DNA of 64,000 bases from an uncultured Eubacteriales bacterium (GCA_900321275.1 ONVI01000003.1:1-64000), one strand, 5' to 3'. Shown: positions 1 to 8,661, numbered from the stretch's first letter. A program made the numbers and translations. Notes: generated from the letters alone by a model not told the origin.

Positions 1-107
1 TGACTCCGGTCGGGCTACGCCCTCCCTCCATCAACAGCTAACGCGCTCATCTTTCAAACTCAATCTCTTGGTCTCACATCATTGACAAACGTACAAAAAT
101 AAAACGC

Positions 108-184
108 GTCATCCTTGGCGCAGCGAAGAATCTTTCCCTTGAGACCTGGGGAAAAAGAGACTCTTCGCTGCGCCCAGAATGACA
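108..184. repeat. Palindromic intergenic repeat, GTCATCC/GAATGAC family, copy 1
   Basis: The two arms begin GTCATCCTTGGCGCAGCGAAG and end CTTCGCTGCGCCCAGAATGAC, forming a long imperfect stem. A second, diverged copy lies at 3530-3609. Such mobile-looking palindromes are common between clostridial genes. This copy lies just downstream of the last gene of the peptide transporter operon, where a stem-loop could also end transcription. Bases 1-107 show nothing else that I can support. Confidence 0.7.
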
Positions 185-218
185 CGACAGCAGTCGTTTT
201 GAGACAGACAGCAGTTCC

Positions 219-965
219 TCACAGCAGCGCGGCGGCGAGGAGCTTTTTTGTGTACTCTTCTCCGGGGTGGTTGTAGACCTCCTCCACCGGGCCCTGCTCG
301 ATGATGCGGCCCTTCTCCATGACCATGACGCGATCGCAGATGGAGTAGATCACGTTGAGATCATGGCTGATAAACAGATAGCTCAGATCCAGATCATGCC
401 GCAGATCCCACAGCAGATCCAGAATCTGCGCCTGAATCGTCACGTCCAGGGCGGAGACCGGCTCGTCCGCGATGATAAAGCGCGGGCGGCGGATCAAGGC
501 CGCGGCAATGGAGACGCGCTGCCGCTGACCGCCTGAAAGCTCGCCCGGACGGCGCTCGGCATAGCTGCGCGACAGCCCGACGCGCTCAAGCATGTCGAGC
601 ACCCGGCGCTTACGCTCGGCGGCGTCATACTTGCCGAAGACCCGCAGCGGCTCTTCCAGAATCCAGCCCACGGTTTTCGCGGGGTTGAGACTGCCGAAGG
701 GGTCCTGAAAAACCATCTGCGGACGCTTTGTGAAATGCCGTATCTCGCCTGTGACCTGCGCTGCGTCCAGCATCCCGAGGATCGCCTTGGAGAGCGTGGA
801 CTTGCCGCAGCCGGATTCCCCGACCAGTCCGAGGATTTCGCCGCGCCGCACCTCGAAGCTCACGTCTGTGAGCGCCTGATAGGTCGTCTTTTTTCCGAAA
901 AGCCCGAAGTCCTGATATACGACGGAGAGCTTTTCCACCTCAAGCACGTTTTTAAGCTGATCCAT
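219..965 (-). CDS. Oligopeptide/dipeptide ABC transporter ATP-binding protein (DppF/OppF type)
   Basis: This 248-residue ATPase is the second nucleotide-binding subunit of a peptide importer and works on the cytoplasmic face of the membrane. It shows Walker [10 protein letters not shown] near residue 50, the signature LSGGQRQR near 145 and the Walker B stretch [12 protein letters not shown] near 165. It lacks the C-terminal oligopeptide-transporter extension of many family members, so it is at the short end of the range. The ATG follows GAGGAAAC and overlaps the end of the upstream ATPase gene by 14 bases, so the two are translationally coupled. It is the last gene of the five-gene operon. 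Confidence 0.93.
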   Translation of the reverse strand: MDQLKNVLEVEKLSVVYQDFGLFGKKTTYQALTDVSFEVRRGEILGLVGESGCGKSTLSKAILGMLDAAQVTGEIRHFTKRPQMVFQDPFGSLNPAKTVGWILEEPLRVFGKYDAAERKRRVLDMLERVGLSRSYAERRPGELSGGQRQRVSIAAALIRRPRFIIADEPVSALDVTIQAQILDLLWDLRHDLDLSYLFISHDLNVIYSICDRVMVMEKGRIIEQGPVEEVYNHPGEEYTKKLLAAALL

Positions 966-1740
966 GGCGTTTCCTCGTAGGGATCGCGGCGATGAGCCGT
1001 TTGGTGTATTCGTCCTGCGGATTGCGGAAAATTGCCTCTGTCTGACCGCGCTCGACGATCTTGCCCTTGTACATGACGGCCACGTCCTCGCACAGCCTGC
1101 GCACGACCTTCATGTCATGGCTGATGAGCAGGATGGCGATGCCGTATTCCTCACTGAGACTGCGCAGCAGCTCCAGAATCTGTTTCTGCACGGTGACATC
1201 GAGGGCGGTGGTCGGCTCATCACAGACCAGCAGCTTCGGGCGGATGACCATGGCCGAGGCAATGATGACCCTCTGCCGCTGCCCGCCAGAGAGCTGATGA
1301 GGATATTTCCGATAGGTGCCCTCGGGATCGGGCAGGCTGACCTGCTCCATGACCTCAAGCGCCAGCTTTTTCCGTTCTTCCGGCGTCTTCTGCGTGTGGA
1401 TTTTCAGGGCTTCCTCGATCTGTTCCCCGATGCGCATGAGGGGGTTGAGGCTTCGCATGGGCTCCTGGAACACGACGCCGATATCGCGCCCGTGAATGGA
1501 GCGCAGTTCCCTGCGTGAGCATCGCACCAGATCGCGCCCCTCAAAGAGCACCTGCCCGGTCATGTCCACATTGCTGCGCTCGATGAGCCCGGTCAGCGCC
1601 ATGGCGGTCACTGTCTTGCCGGAGCCGGATTCGCCCACCAGACCGAGGCGTTCGCCCGGCGCGATGGACAGGTCGATGCCGCGCACGGCCTCCTTGCCGG
1701 TGGATTTGAAGGTGACATGGAGATCGCGTATCTCAAGCAT
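952..1740 (-). CDS. Oligopeptide/dipeptide ABC transporter ATP-binding protein (DppD/OppD type)
   Basis: This is the first ATPase subunit of the peptide importer, 262 residues long. It carries Walker A GESGSGKT, signature LSGGQRQR and Walker [13 protein letters not shown], and the C-terminal half ends with the usual [11 protein letters not shown] tail. I place the start at the ATG at 1740 because GGAGGTGA lies six bases upstream; an in-frame upstream start would sit inside that site. The start overlaps the end of the permease gene by eight bases. Subunits of this type pair with the DppF-type ATPase to power uptake of short peptides. The substrate cannot be read from the sequence. Confidence 0.93.
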   Translation of the reverse strand: MLEIRDLHVTFKSTGKEAVRGIDLSIAPGERLGLVGESGSGKTVTAMALTGLIERSNVDMTGQVLFEGRDLVRCSRRELRSIHGRDIGVVFQEPMRSLNPLMRIGEQIEEALKIHTQKTPEERKKLALEVMEQVSLPDPEGTYRKYPHQLSGGQRQRVIIASAMVIRPKLLVCDEPTTALDVTVQKQILELLRSLSEEYGIAILLISHDMKVVRRLCEDVAVMYKGKIVERGQTEAIFRNPQDEYTKRLIAAIPTRKRHGSA

Positions 1741-2536
1741 GACCCTCACCTCCAAGCCCGTCGCTCAGAAGACCGAAGCCCAGCACCAGCAGAATGATCG
1801 CAAGTCCCGCGGATATCGCATACCAGGGCGCGCGGGAGAGATAGGCCTGCGCCTCGTTGAGCATGCGGCCGAGGCTGGGATCGGGCGGCTGCACGCCGAG
1901 ACCCAGATAACTCATGGACGCCTCGGCCAGAACCGCGTTGTTAAAGCCGATGGCCACCGTGCTCAGAAGCACCGGCAGGATGTTCGGCATGATATGGACG
2001 AAGAGAATGCGCATATCCTTTACGCCCATGAGCTTCGCGTTTCGCACATAATCCAGGGCCTTCTGCTGCGCAACCTCCATGCGCACGATGCGCGCGAAGG
2101 TGGGAATGAACAAAACGCCCAGAGCGAGGATGACGTTGTATTTTCCCGTATGAAAGACAGCGATGAGCACCAGCGCCAGCAGGAGACTCGGAAACGCGGT
2201 GAGCGTATCGTTGAGGCGCATGAGCACTTCGTCAACCCAGCCGCCGTAGTATCCGGTGAGACCGCCGATGATAAGTCCCGCAAAAAGCCCGATGGAGACC
2301 GAGCAGAGGGCAATCAGAAAGGTTGCGCCCGTACCCTGCACAACCCGGGAGAAGATATCGCGCCCGAAGTTGTCGGTGCCCAGCAGATGCCCCATGCCCG
2401 GCTTCGCCATTTTTTCCGCCGCGTTCATGGCGTTGGGATCATAGGGGGTCCAGAACAGCCCGAGCAAAATCAGGAAGAGCATGAACAGCGTGATCCCGGC
2501 GCCGATGCGGAAGCTTTTGTCCTTTGTGTTGATCAT
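1733..2536 (-). CDS. Peptide ABC transporter permease (DppC/OppC type)
   Basis: This 267-residue inner-membrane permease begins with an N-terminal membrane segment (about residues 14-30). The characteristic [16 protein letters not shown] motif of the DppC family follows near residue 50. A core of about five membrane spans contains the EAA loop ([22 protein letters not shown]), which docks on the ATPase. The C-terminal end [20 protein letters not shown] is also typical of the family. It is encoded 12 bases after dppB and overlaps dppD, consistent with one transcript. Substrate specificity is unknown. Confidence 0.93.
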   Translation of the reverse strand: MINTKDKSFRIGAGITLFMLFLILLGLFWTPYDPNAMNAAEKMAKPGMGHLLGTDNFGRDIFSRVVQGTGATFLIALCSVSIGLFAGLIIGGLTGYYGGWVDEVLMRLNDTLTAFPSLLLALVLIAVFHTGKYNVILALGVLFIPTFARIVRMEVAQQKALDYVRNAKLMGVKDMRILFVHIMPNILPVLLSTVAIGFNNAVLAEASMSYLGLGVQPPDPSLGRMLNEAQAYLSRAPWYAISAGLAIILLVLGFGLLSDGLGGEGHA

Positions 2537-2548
2537 GACAAACCCTCC

Positions 2549-3490
2549 TCAGCTCAGGCGCACGCGCGGGTCAACGGCCTGCGTCAGAATGTCGGCCAGA
2601 TAGTTCATCACCACGACGACCGACGCGATCATTACCACGATGCACAGCGCCACCGGGTAATCGCGGTTGGAAATGCTGGCCACCAGCAGTCTGCCGAGAC
2701 CCGGCACGACAAAGACCTGCTCGACAATGATGGAGCTTGCCACAATATCGGCCAGCGACATTGCAAGATAGGTCACGACCGGCAGCAGGGCATTTCGGAA
2801 AACATGGTTTTTAATGACCATCCACCGGGAATTGCCGCGGCTGTACGCCGTGAGCACATAGTCCCGCTTCATCTCGCTTAGGATGGAAGAGCGCAGGAGC
2901 TTGACCGTTTTGGCAATCTTCGGGATCGAGATGGCGAGGGCGGGAAAGAACAGATAGCGGAGACAGCCCCAGACGCTTTCACCGAGCGGGACAAAGCGCC
3001 CGGGGGTAAAGAGTTTCAGCACGAGGCCGAAGAGATAGGTCAGCAGAATGCCGAGAAAAAAGGGCGGTATCGCCATCATAATCTGGTTGACCCAGACGCC
3101 GATTTTCCCAAAGGGCTTGTTCTGATACCGCACCAGCGCCACCCCCAGCGGAACGCTGACGCCGATAACCAGCACCCAGCTCAGAAGCGACAACACGGAC
3201 GTCACGGCAATTTTGCCCCGTAGCACCTCGTCCACGGGCATGGAATAGCTGTAGCTTGTCCCCATGTCGCCCCGCACGAAAGCTGTGAGCCAGTCGAAAA
3301 AGCGCACGAAGACATTGCGGTCAAGTCCCAGGGACTCCCGCAGGGCAGCCGCGCGCTCGGGGGTGTACTCGCTTCCCAGAAGCATGGTGGTCGGGTCGCC
3401 CGGAATCAGCTCAAAGGCGAGAAACGCGAACAGTGATACCAGCAGGAGCGTGAACAGCAGCACAAGCGTTTTTTTCAGGACAAATTGCAT
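2549..3490 (-). CDS. Peptide ABC transporter permease (DppB/OppB type)
   Basis: This 313-residue permease starts MQFVLKKTLVLLFTLLLVSL, an N-terminal membrane segment, followed by the family motif ELIPGDPTTMLLGSEYTPE. The C-terminal half holds the membrane core and the EAA loop, and it ends with the expected ILTQAVDPRVRL. The reading frame stays open upstream for 47 more codons. That extension lies in a palindromic repeat (3530-3609), so I take the ATG at 3490 as the real start. It forms the channel with the DppC-type partner. The gene lies 145 bases after the substrate-binding gene, with the repeat in the gap. Confidence 0.92.
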   Translation of the reverse strand: MQFVLKKTLVLLFTLLLVSLFAFLAFELIPGDPTTMLLGSEYTPERAAALRESLGLDRNVFVRFFDWLTAFVRGDMGTSYSYSMPVDEVLRGKIAVTSVLSLLSWVLVIGVSVPLGVALVRYQNKPFGKIGVWVNQIMMAIPPFFLGILLTYLFGLVLKLFTPGRFVPLGESVWGCLRYLFFPALAISIPKIAKTVKLLRSSILSEMKRDYVLTAYSRGNSRWMVIKNHVFRNALLPVVTYLAMSLADIVASSIIVEQVFVVPGLGRLLVASISNRDYPVALCIVVMIASVVVVMNYLADILTQAVDPRVRLS

Positions 3491-3529
3491 GGATTGCTCC
3501 GTTTCTGAATATGACAGAAAATTTAAGCG

Positions 3530-3609
3530 TGTCATCCTGAGCGCAGGCGAAGGATCTTTCCCGGAAGCGTTCGGCAATAAAAGATTCTTCGCTTCGCTCA
3601 GAATGACAC
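3530..3609. repeat. Palindromic intergenic repeat, GTCATCC/GAATGAC family, copy 2
   Basis: The left arm GTCATCCTGAGCGCAGGCGA pairs with the right arm TCGCTTCGCTCAGAATGAC, leaving a loop around position 3570. It is related to the copy at 108-184. It sits inside the peptide transporter operon, between the binding-protein gene and the first permease gene. There it could act as a stem-loop that stabilises the upstream message or reduces read-through. That role is inference. Confidence 0.7.
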
Positions 3610-3634
3610 AGTCTCTGTCACAGCCTGTCAATTG

Positions 3635-5179
3635 TTATTTCGTCCTGTACATGGTGGACAGATCCATAATGTACAGCGCGGGGTAGAAGCGGTAGCCGCC
3701 GACGTTTTTCTGGGTGGCGGCAAAGGAGGCGGGGTCCTGGAGATAGACGTTCGCAGCCTGCTCGGCGAGAATGGTCTCGCACTGCTTGAAGAGCGCCGTC
3801 TGTTCCTCGGCGTCTACGGTGGAGAGAGCCTTGCGGTAGGTCTCGTCGTATTCTTCGCTTGCAAAATTGACAAAGTTCTTGCTGCTGTCGCTCTGGAAAC
3901 GGGCGAGGCATCCAGAGGCTGCGAGGCTGTGGGTGTCCATGCCGACCACAGTGGCCTCAAACTTTCGGCCCTTGTACACCTCATCCAGCCAGGCGGCCCA
4001 CTCAACCAGATTGATCGTGGCGTCGATCCCCGCGGCGCGGAGCTGCTCCACAATGACCTGAGCCGTGTCCACATGCATGGGATAACTGGAGGGCACAGTG
4101 ATCGCGAATTTGAGATTCTCGTAACCCGCTTCCTTCAGCAGCGCCTTGGCCTTTTCAACGTCGGGTTTGTAGAGCTCCAGCAGCTCCGGCACGTTGTACC
4201 TGCCCATGGAGGGGATCATGCTGCTGCCCAGCGGCGTGCCGTGACCGTCGGAGGCCAGGCCGATAACGGCCTGCCGGTCGATGGCATAGCAGAGCGCCTG
4301 CCGCACGCGGACGTCGCGGAAGGGTTCAAAATCATTGTTGAGGTAGAGCGCCTGGATGATGTTGCTGCCGCCCTCCAGAATGTTGAGATCTCCCAGATCG
4401 GTGATCTGACTGCCGGAGAGGTGGTTGGTCATGTCGATCGCGCCGGAGCGCAGGCTCATGACCAGGGTCTGCGCGTCGGGAATGACCTTGAGCGTAACCT
4501 TGTCGAGGATCGCGCCCTCGCCCCAGTAGTCGGCAAACTTCTCCAGCACCACGTTGTCCTGCGGCACACGCGAGACGAAGCGGAAGGGACCGGTGCCCAC
4601 GACCTCTTTGGCGGGGTCTGAGCCCTCGGGGATAATGGCGGCGTACATATAGGCATTGAATTCCGCGTCGGGGGCTTTGAGCGTGACGACGACGGTTTTG
4701 CCGTCCTTCGCCTCAACGGCCTTGACGCCGCTGAGCTCGGAAACAAGAGGCTCGCCGGTTTCAAGCCCCGCAGCTCTGGAGAGAGAATAAACGACATCCC
4801 CGACCGTCACCGTTTTCCCGTTGTGGAAGCGGACGCCTTCACGCAGCGTGTAGGTGTATGTGTCCGCTGTCTTGTTCACGGAATAGTCTTCGGCAATGGC
4901 GGGGATGAGATTTCCGTCCGTATCGGGCTTTAAAAGCCCCTCGTAGATGTTGAAAAGGACCTCTCTGGTTCCTGCCGACGACGAAGAGACGTGTGGGTCA
5001 AGACTCGTGTCCAGATCTGCGGCGATGCCAACGGTGATCTCGCCGCCGCTGAGCTTTTCGCCGGCGGAGCCTTGGGGCGCTTCTGCGGACTGAACTGCCG
5101 GCGACTTGCCGCCTCCGCATCCGCAGAGTGCCGCAGTCATGAGCACAGCCAGGACAAGCATGAGAAACCTTTTTTTCAT
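3635..5179 (-). CDS. Peptide ABC transporter substrate-binding lipoprotein (SBP_bac_5 family)
   Basis: This 514-residue extracellular receptor begins with a lipoprotein signal peptide (MKKRFLMLVLAVLMTAALCGCGGG). The lipobox cysteine lies near residue 19-21, so the mature protein is membrane-anchored. The body matches the DppA/OppA/NikA-like family. It has the N-terminal GGEITVGIAADLDTSLDPH stretch, the VRFHNGKTVTVGDVVYSL motif near residue 115 and the VRQALCYAIDRQAVI motif near residue 290. It is the first gene of the operon with the two permeases and two ATPases. The ligand, peptide or nickel-like, is not determinable here. Confidence 0.93.
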   Translation of the reverse strand: MKKRFLMLVLAVLMTAALCGCGGGKSPAVQSAEAPQGSAGEKLSGGEITVGIAADLDTSLDPHVSSSSAGTREVLFNIYEGLLKPDTDGNLIPAIAEDYSVNKTADTYTYTLREGVRFHNGKTVTVGDVVYSLSRAAGLETGEPLVSELSGVKAVEAKDGKTVVVTLKAPDAEFNAYMYAAIIPEGSDPAKEVVGTGPFRFVSRVPQDNVVLEKFADYWGEGAILDKVTLKVIPDAQTLVMSLRSGAIDMTNHLSGSQITDLGDLNILEGGSNIIQALYLNNDFEPFRDVRVRQALCYAIDRQAVIGLASDGHGTPLGSSMIPSMGRYNVPELLELYKPDVEKAKALLKEAGYENLKFAITVPSSYPMHVDTAQVIVEQLRAAGIDATINLVEWAAWLDEVYKGRKFEATVVGMDTHSLAASGCLARFQSDSSKNFVNFASEEYDETYRKALSTVDAEEQTALFKQCETILAEQAANVYLQDPASFAATQKNVGGYRFYPALYIMDLSTMYRTK

Positions 5180-5214
5180 AATGTGTTTTCTCCTTTTGGC
5201 TCCAATATGAAATT

Positions 5215-5270
5215 ATCTGCCGTATAAAATCGGCAGATGAAAGAATACCATATACGCAGCTGAAAATCAA
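5215..5270 (-). promoter_or_regulatory. Promoter and inverted repeat upstream of the peptide-transporter operon
   Basis: On the minus strand TTGATT (5270-5265) and TATTCT (5247-5242) are separated by 17 bases, a plausible vegetative promoter. Just downstream, 5215-5238 is a perfect eight-base inverted repeat (ATCTGCCG/CGGCAGAT) in the untranslated leader. It could be an operator or an RNA hairpin. Confidence 0.5.
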
Positions 5271-5354
5271 TGATTGTTTGAAAATATACACAGTGCGCTG
5301 ATCTCATCAAAAGGGAAAACAATTAAAGAACTAAAAAAATACGCTTTAAGACGG

Positions 5355-5383
5355 TTGATTTTATGCACACTGTCGGGTATACT
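5355..5383 (+). promoter_or_regulatory. Promoter of the E2-like gene
   Basis: TTGATT (5355-5360) and TATACT (5378-5383) have a 17-base spacer and lie 37 bases before the chosen start at 5420. This also argues against the upstream in-frame ATG at 5363, which would lie inside the promoter. Confidence 0.55.
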
Positions 5384-5419
5384 GATAAAACCAGAGAAAA
5401 AGGAACAGGAGAGAGCGTT

Positions 5420-6310
5420 ATGTTTGGAAGACGGCCGGATGGACGCAGAGTAGAGGGAGTCGACCCTGTGATGAAAATCACGCCCTATGTGATGCCCATG
5501 CGCTGCGATGCGCAGGTATTTCTGAAACATCGGGCGGATATGGAGGTCATGTCCCGCTACATCAGAAGACAGAAGCAGGAAAAGGGCGAGAAAATCTCCT
5601 ACATGCAGATTATTGTGGCGGCCTATGTGCGCGCCGTCAGCCACAATCCCGAGATCAACCGCTTTATTATGAACAAGCAGCTTTTTGCCCGCAACAACTG
5701 CTCCGCCGCTTTCACTATCCTCAGGGACCCTGCTGACGCGGATAAGGGCGAGGCTGTCGTCAAAATCAAGTTCGATCCTACGGATACCATATACGACGTG
5801 CGCGACCGTATGGAGGCCGGCGTTGCCGCGAACCGGGGCGACCAGCCCGCGGGCTTCGTGGAAAAGCTGCTGAATTTTCTCTTTGCGGTGCCGGGTCTTG
5901 CCACGGTGATCGTCGGGCTTGTCCGTTTTCTGGATCGATACGGTCTTGCGCCCGCCATCCTGATGGAGGAGCTGCCCTTCTATGTGGGCATGTACATCAC
6001 GAACACCGCTTCCATCGGCCTGCATGATGTGAACCATCATATCTACAATTGGGGCAATGTCGGCCTGTTCCTCGGTATGGGCACAACCGAACGGGTCGCG
6101 GTTGTCGAAAACGGGGAAACGCGAATGAAACGCTATATCCCCATCGGCATCACCGCGGACGAGCGCGTATGTTCCGGCGCCCACTACGCCCGCTTCTTTA
6201 CGGATTGGAAACGCTATCTTGAGCACCCGGAGCTGCTGGAGACGCCCCCGGAAAAGATCCGTTACGACAAGGAATGTGAATATCACGAGCCCAAGCCCGA
6301 GAAAACCTGA
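5420..6310 (+). CDS. 2-oxoacid dehydrogenase E2 catalytic-domain-like protein without lipoyl domain
   Basis: This 296-residue protein resembles the C-terminal acyltransferase (CAT-like) domain of E2 subunits but has no lipoyl or peripheral-subunit-binding domain. The region IGITADERVCSGAHYARFF near residues 242-260 aligns with the E2 active-site segment DHRxxDG. Here the catalytic histidine is replaced by Glu (E248) and the Asp by Ser (S252). It may therefore be a non-canonical acyltransferase or a non-catalytic trimerising protein. No E1 or E3 gene is nearby. The start at 5420 follows AGGAGAG. Its physiological role is unknown. Confidence 0.7.
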   Translation: MFGRRPDGRRVEGVDPVMKITPYVMPMRCDAQVFLKHRADMEVMSRYIRRQKQEKGEKISYMQIIVAAYVRAVSHNPEINRFIMNKQLFARNNCSAAFTILRDPADADKGEAVVKIKFDPTDTIYDVRDRMEAGVAANRGDQPAGFVEKLLNFLFAVPGLATVIVGLVRFLDRYGLAPAILMEELPFYVGMYITNTASIGLHDVNHHIYNWGNVGLFLGMGTTERVAVVENGETRMKRYIPIGITADERVCSGAHYARFFTDWKRYLEHPELLETPPEKIRYDKECEYHEPKPEKT

Positions 6311-6413
6311 GTTTCCCGGACAAGCACAGGGCAGCCGCATCCCGGCCGGGAGTTCATGGAAGAACGCGTCTTCTGCGGGCTCCCGGTCTGCTTTTTCCCA
6401 ACATGCTTATACG

Positions 6414-6532
6414 ATTATCCGATAGAACAGTTTGAATCTTTCCGACCGGATTTGTGCCAGGCTTCGTGATCGGACTTGACCATACACAAAGTATGCTCTG
6501 CGTCCGCTGCCTAAACCGCCTTATCGGATAAT
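6414..6532. repeat. MITE-like palindromic element, TTATCCGATA family, copy 1
   Basis: The ends are perfect 11-base inverted repeats (ATTATCCGATA/TATCGGATAAT). Inside are GAACAGTTTGAATCTTTCCG and a central ATACACAAAGTAT loop. A longer copy lies at 44474-44624 and a half copy, reversed, at 9412-9450. This copy lacks about 32 bases of the right arm relative to the 44.5 kb copy. It encodes no protein, so it would have to move in trans if it is mobile. Confidence 0.8.
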
Positions 6533-6540
6533 AGAATATC

Positions 6541-6572
6541 AAAAAACGCACCGCTGTATAACAGCAGTGCGT
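6541..6572 (-). terminator. Rho-independent terminator of the coiled-coil gene
   Basis: A near-perfect 12-base stem (6546-6557 with 6561-6572, three-base loop) is followed on the minus strand by six T residues. It lies 15 bases past the stop codon of the gene ending at 6587. Confidence 0.8.
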
Positions 6573-6586
6573 AATTATGGCATGAT

Positions 6587-7087
6587 TTATTGGACTTTGC
6601 CGAACGGGATTTTTACTACGACCTGCGCGTCGTCCGCCCAAGCCAAAAGTTCATTGAGCGCAACAGTGTGATCGGAAAGCGTTTCTTTGATTTCTTCAAT
6701 ATCGCCCTGCATCTTATGCATTTCGCTCTTCAGTGATACAACATCGCTCTTCAACGTGCCGACATCGCTCTTCAGTGATACAACATCGATCTTCAACGTG
6801 CCGACATCGCTCTTCAGTGATACAACATCGCTCTTCAACGTGCCGACATCGCTCTTCAGTGATACAACATCGCTCTTCAACGTGCTGACATCGCTCTTCA
6901 ACGTGCCGACATCGCTCTTCAGTGATACAACATCGATCTTCAACGTGCCGACATCGCTCTTCAGGGAGACAATATCGCCCTTCATTCCGCTGATATCGCC
7001 CTGCATATCACTGAGCTGGGATTGAATCGGGAAAAGCTTGGTGTCAATCAGTGAAGCAATCGCCTGCAGATCTTTTTCGTCAAGCAT
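6587..7087 (-). CDS. Heptad-repeat coiled-coil protein of unknown function
   Basis: I do not recognise a named family. The 166-residue product starts MLDEKDLQAIASLIDTKLF. From about residue 25 to 125 it consists of near-identical seven-residue units alternating SLKSDVG and TLKSDVV. The pattern is that of a long parallel coiled coil, followed by a non-repetitive end (KETLSDHTVALNELLAWADD). The underlying DNA is a tandem repeat of 21/42-base units and should be prone to expansion and contraction. I chose the ATG at 7087 because GAGGTGAG lies just upstream; an upstream GTG would fall within that site. It has its own terminator. Confidence 0.7.
   Translation of the reverse strand: MLDEKDLQAIASLIDTKLFPIQSQLSDMQGDISGMKGDIVSLKSDVGTLKIDVVSLKSDVGTLKSDVSTLKSDVVSLKSDVGTLKSDVVSLKSDVGTLKIDVVSLKSDVGTLKSDVVSLKSEMHKMQGDIEEIKETLSDHTVALNELLAWADDAQVVVKIPFGKVQ
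6717..6985. repeat. Tandem 21/42-base coding repeats
   Basis: Units reading CATCGCTCTTCA plus GTGATACAA or ACGTGCCGA alternate about a dozen times. They encode the SLKSDVG/TLKSDVV heptads on the minus strand. Single-base variants such as ATCGATCTTCA recur at intervals, suggesting duplication in blocks. Confidence 0.85.
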
Positions 7088-7147
7088 CTCTCTCACCTCA
7101 TGTACATTTTAGCATCGCTGTCGTTCAGTTGTCAAGTTGTTCTGCGT

Positions 7148-7357
7148 TTAGTACACCGTCCCATCGGCGGCGACAATGGTCAGAATTCCGCGGCGGACGA
7201 AATAGGCGTTGCCTGCCGCGTCCTCGTAAACCTGATCACGGGCGCTGTGCTCCCTGTCACGGCGGCGGACAAGCTGCCCTGCAACCTTGAAACCCAACAC
7301 CTGTGCCTGCTGCATGATCGGCATGTCAGTTCCCCTCACTTTCGCTGCAATCGTCAT
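7148..7357 (-). CDS. Small hypothetical protein (69 aa)
   Basis: I do not recognise this product. From the ATG at 7357 it reads MTIAAKVRGTDMPIMQQAQV and ends YFVRRGILTIVAADGTVY, with a basic middle (RRRDREHSAR). GGGAGGGAG precedes the ATG by about 11 bases. The frame stays open to 7549, but that upstream stretch resembles repeat-like sequence also seen near 9.5 kb, so I use the internal start. It has no obvious partner; the coiled-coil gene follows on the same strand 60 bases downstream. It may be a remnant. Confidence 0.4.
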   Translation of the reverse strand: MTIAAKVRGTDMPIMQQAQVLGFKVAGQLVRRRDREHSARDQVYEDAAGNAYFVRRGILTIVAADGTVY

Positions 7358-8109
7358 AGTACCCAGACTCCCTCCCAAAATATACCGTCCTTCTGTGAAA
7401 TAACACGCTTTATTTATTGCTCCGCCAATTAGTTTTTGAATTAATTGACGAGCAATTTCGCCATGTTTTGCGGTTGCCCTGCCGGGGGCGAGCGAAACGG
7501 CAATACAATCATGATTGATGAGACTGCATTCGGTACTGTCTTGATTCAAGATTAAATTGGCACATCAATAGCGCCCCGTTTGCTCTTGCTGACTCCGCTA
7601 TCGCACAAAGGTGCCCGATTGTCCGAACGGGGTACGGCTTTCGCGGACGCTCCTTTCATGGATATGCCCCACGCTGAGGAAACATGCGAAAATGAGCGGC
7701 GAAGGCAAAGATAACAGCACACGACGGAACAATCGAAAACAGAACGTTTTTGGCGGGGATCTTTTGGCCTCCGCTCAAAAAAGGATTAAAAATGGCAGGA
7801 AGGAATTATGCGCGGCCGACTTATCAGACAAGCTGAAAGGGCATCGTCATCATCTTGGCTTGATGCAGGACGAGGCTGCAGATTATTGCGGATTATACGA
7901 TCTCACTGTCAGCGGATGAGAGGCTGCTCCGGGAGAGACTGGTCAGGCGGAGAATCGCAACAGGCGTGGAAAAGAAAGCCGCAGAAGGATTCGGTGACTT
8001 CAGCGACATGGCCAACGTGAGGCTGTGCCTTGGAAAAACAAAGAAAGCAGACCTTGTGCTTGAAATCACGCCGGATGGGTCTGAAATCAGGAAGAGTGAA
8101 GGGCAAAAT
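7358..8109. other. Gene-poor, apparently decayed stretch upstream of the NUDIX gene
   Basis: No complete gene can be supported here. Two short open stretches on the plus strand read like fragments. One (7690-7919) reads ELCAADLSDKLKGHRHHLGL then MQDEAADYCGLYDLTVSG and has the feel of a helix-turn-helix regulator. The other (7864-8109) is in frame with the NUDIX gene and contains SADERLLRERLVRRRIA. They could be two frames of one frameshifted gene, but I cannot prove it. Positions 7425-7490 share a motif (CGGTTGCCCTGCCGGG) with 9525-9550. Confidence 0.35.
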
Positions 8110-8661
8110 ATGGAGTATTTCGATATCGTAGATGAAAACGGCCTTCCGACAGGGAAAACAGTTTCCCGGGAGGAAGCGCATCAAAAGGGCATCCCGCATC
8201 GCACGAGTCATGTATGGATCATTCGCCCTTCGGACACAGGTTATGACATCCTTCTGCAAAAGCGGAGCGAGGAGAAGGATTCGTTTCCCGGCATGTTCGA
8301 TACCTCCTCGGCAGGTCATATCCCAGCCGGAGACGAACCGCTGCCGTCAGCCATCCGCGAGCTGGAGGAAGAATTGGGGATCAAAGCGGAGCCTGAAGAC
8401 CTGCGCTTTGCGGGGACATTCAGAATTCAGTATGAGAAGGAGTTTCACGGGCGGATATTCCGGGACAATGAATTTGCAAACGTATATATTTACAACGGAG
8501 CGATCGGGGAATTGAAGCTGCAGGAGAGCGAAGTCTCCGAAGTACGATGGTTTGATCTGAATGAGGTGTGGGACGAGATACAGACCAGCCGTGAACGCTT
8601 CTGCGTCCCGAAACCCAGCCTTGCGGTCCTGCGGGAGTATTTGAAGGAACAGGCCATTTAA
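8110..8661 (+). CDS. NUDIX hydrolase, isopentenyl-diphosphate-isomerase-like
   Basis: This 183-residue protein has the N-terminal pattern MEYFDIVDENGLPTGKTVSR and HRTSHVWIIRP found in the IDI-like NUDIX subfamily. A NUDIX box follows (GHIPAGDEPLPSAIRELEEE, about residues 71-93) with the REL..EELG metal-binding core. Members hydrolyse nucleoside-diphosphate-linked compounds; the substrate here is unknown. The frame is open 48 codons upstream, but I start at the ATG at 8110 because it begins the conserved domain and follows GAAGGG. The thioesterase gene lies 40 bases downstream and is probably cotranscribed. Confidence 0.88.
   Translation: MEYFDIVDENGLPTGKTVSREEAHQKGIPHRTSHVWIIRPSDTGYDILLQKRSEEKDSFPGMFDTSSAGHIPAGDEPLPSAIRELEEELGIKAEPEDLRFAGTFRIQYEKEFHGRIFRDNEFANVYIYNGAIGELKLQESEVSEVRWFDLNEVWDEIQTSRERFCVPKPSLAVLREYLKEQAI

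Noticed and set aside
3491..3631. N-terminal extension of the DppB-type permease
   Set aside because: The extra codons are translated palindromic repeat; the conserved protein begins at the ATG at 3490.
6687..7025. Regular short repeats that could suggest a CRISPR array or a plus-strand protein
   Set aside because: There are no unique spacers; the units are contiguous and encode heptads on the minus strand with a proper ribosome-binding site and terminator.
7148..7549. A 133-residue version of the small hypothetical protein
   Set aside because: The upstream 64 codons lie in repeat-like sequence and the internal ATG at 7357 has the better ribosome-binding site.
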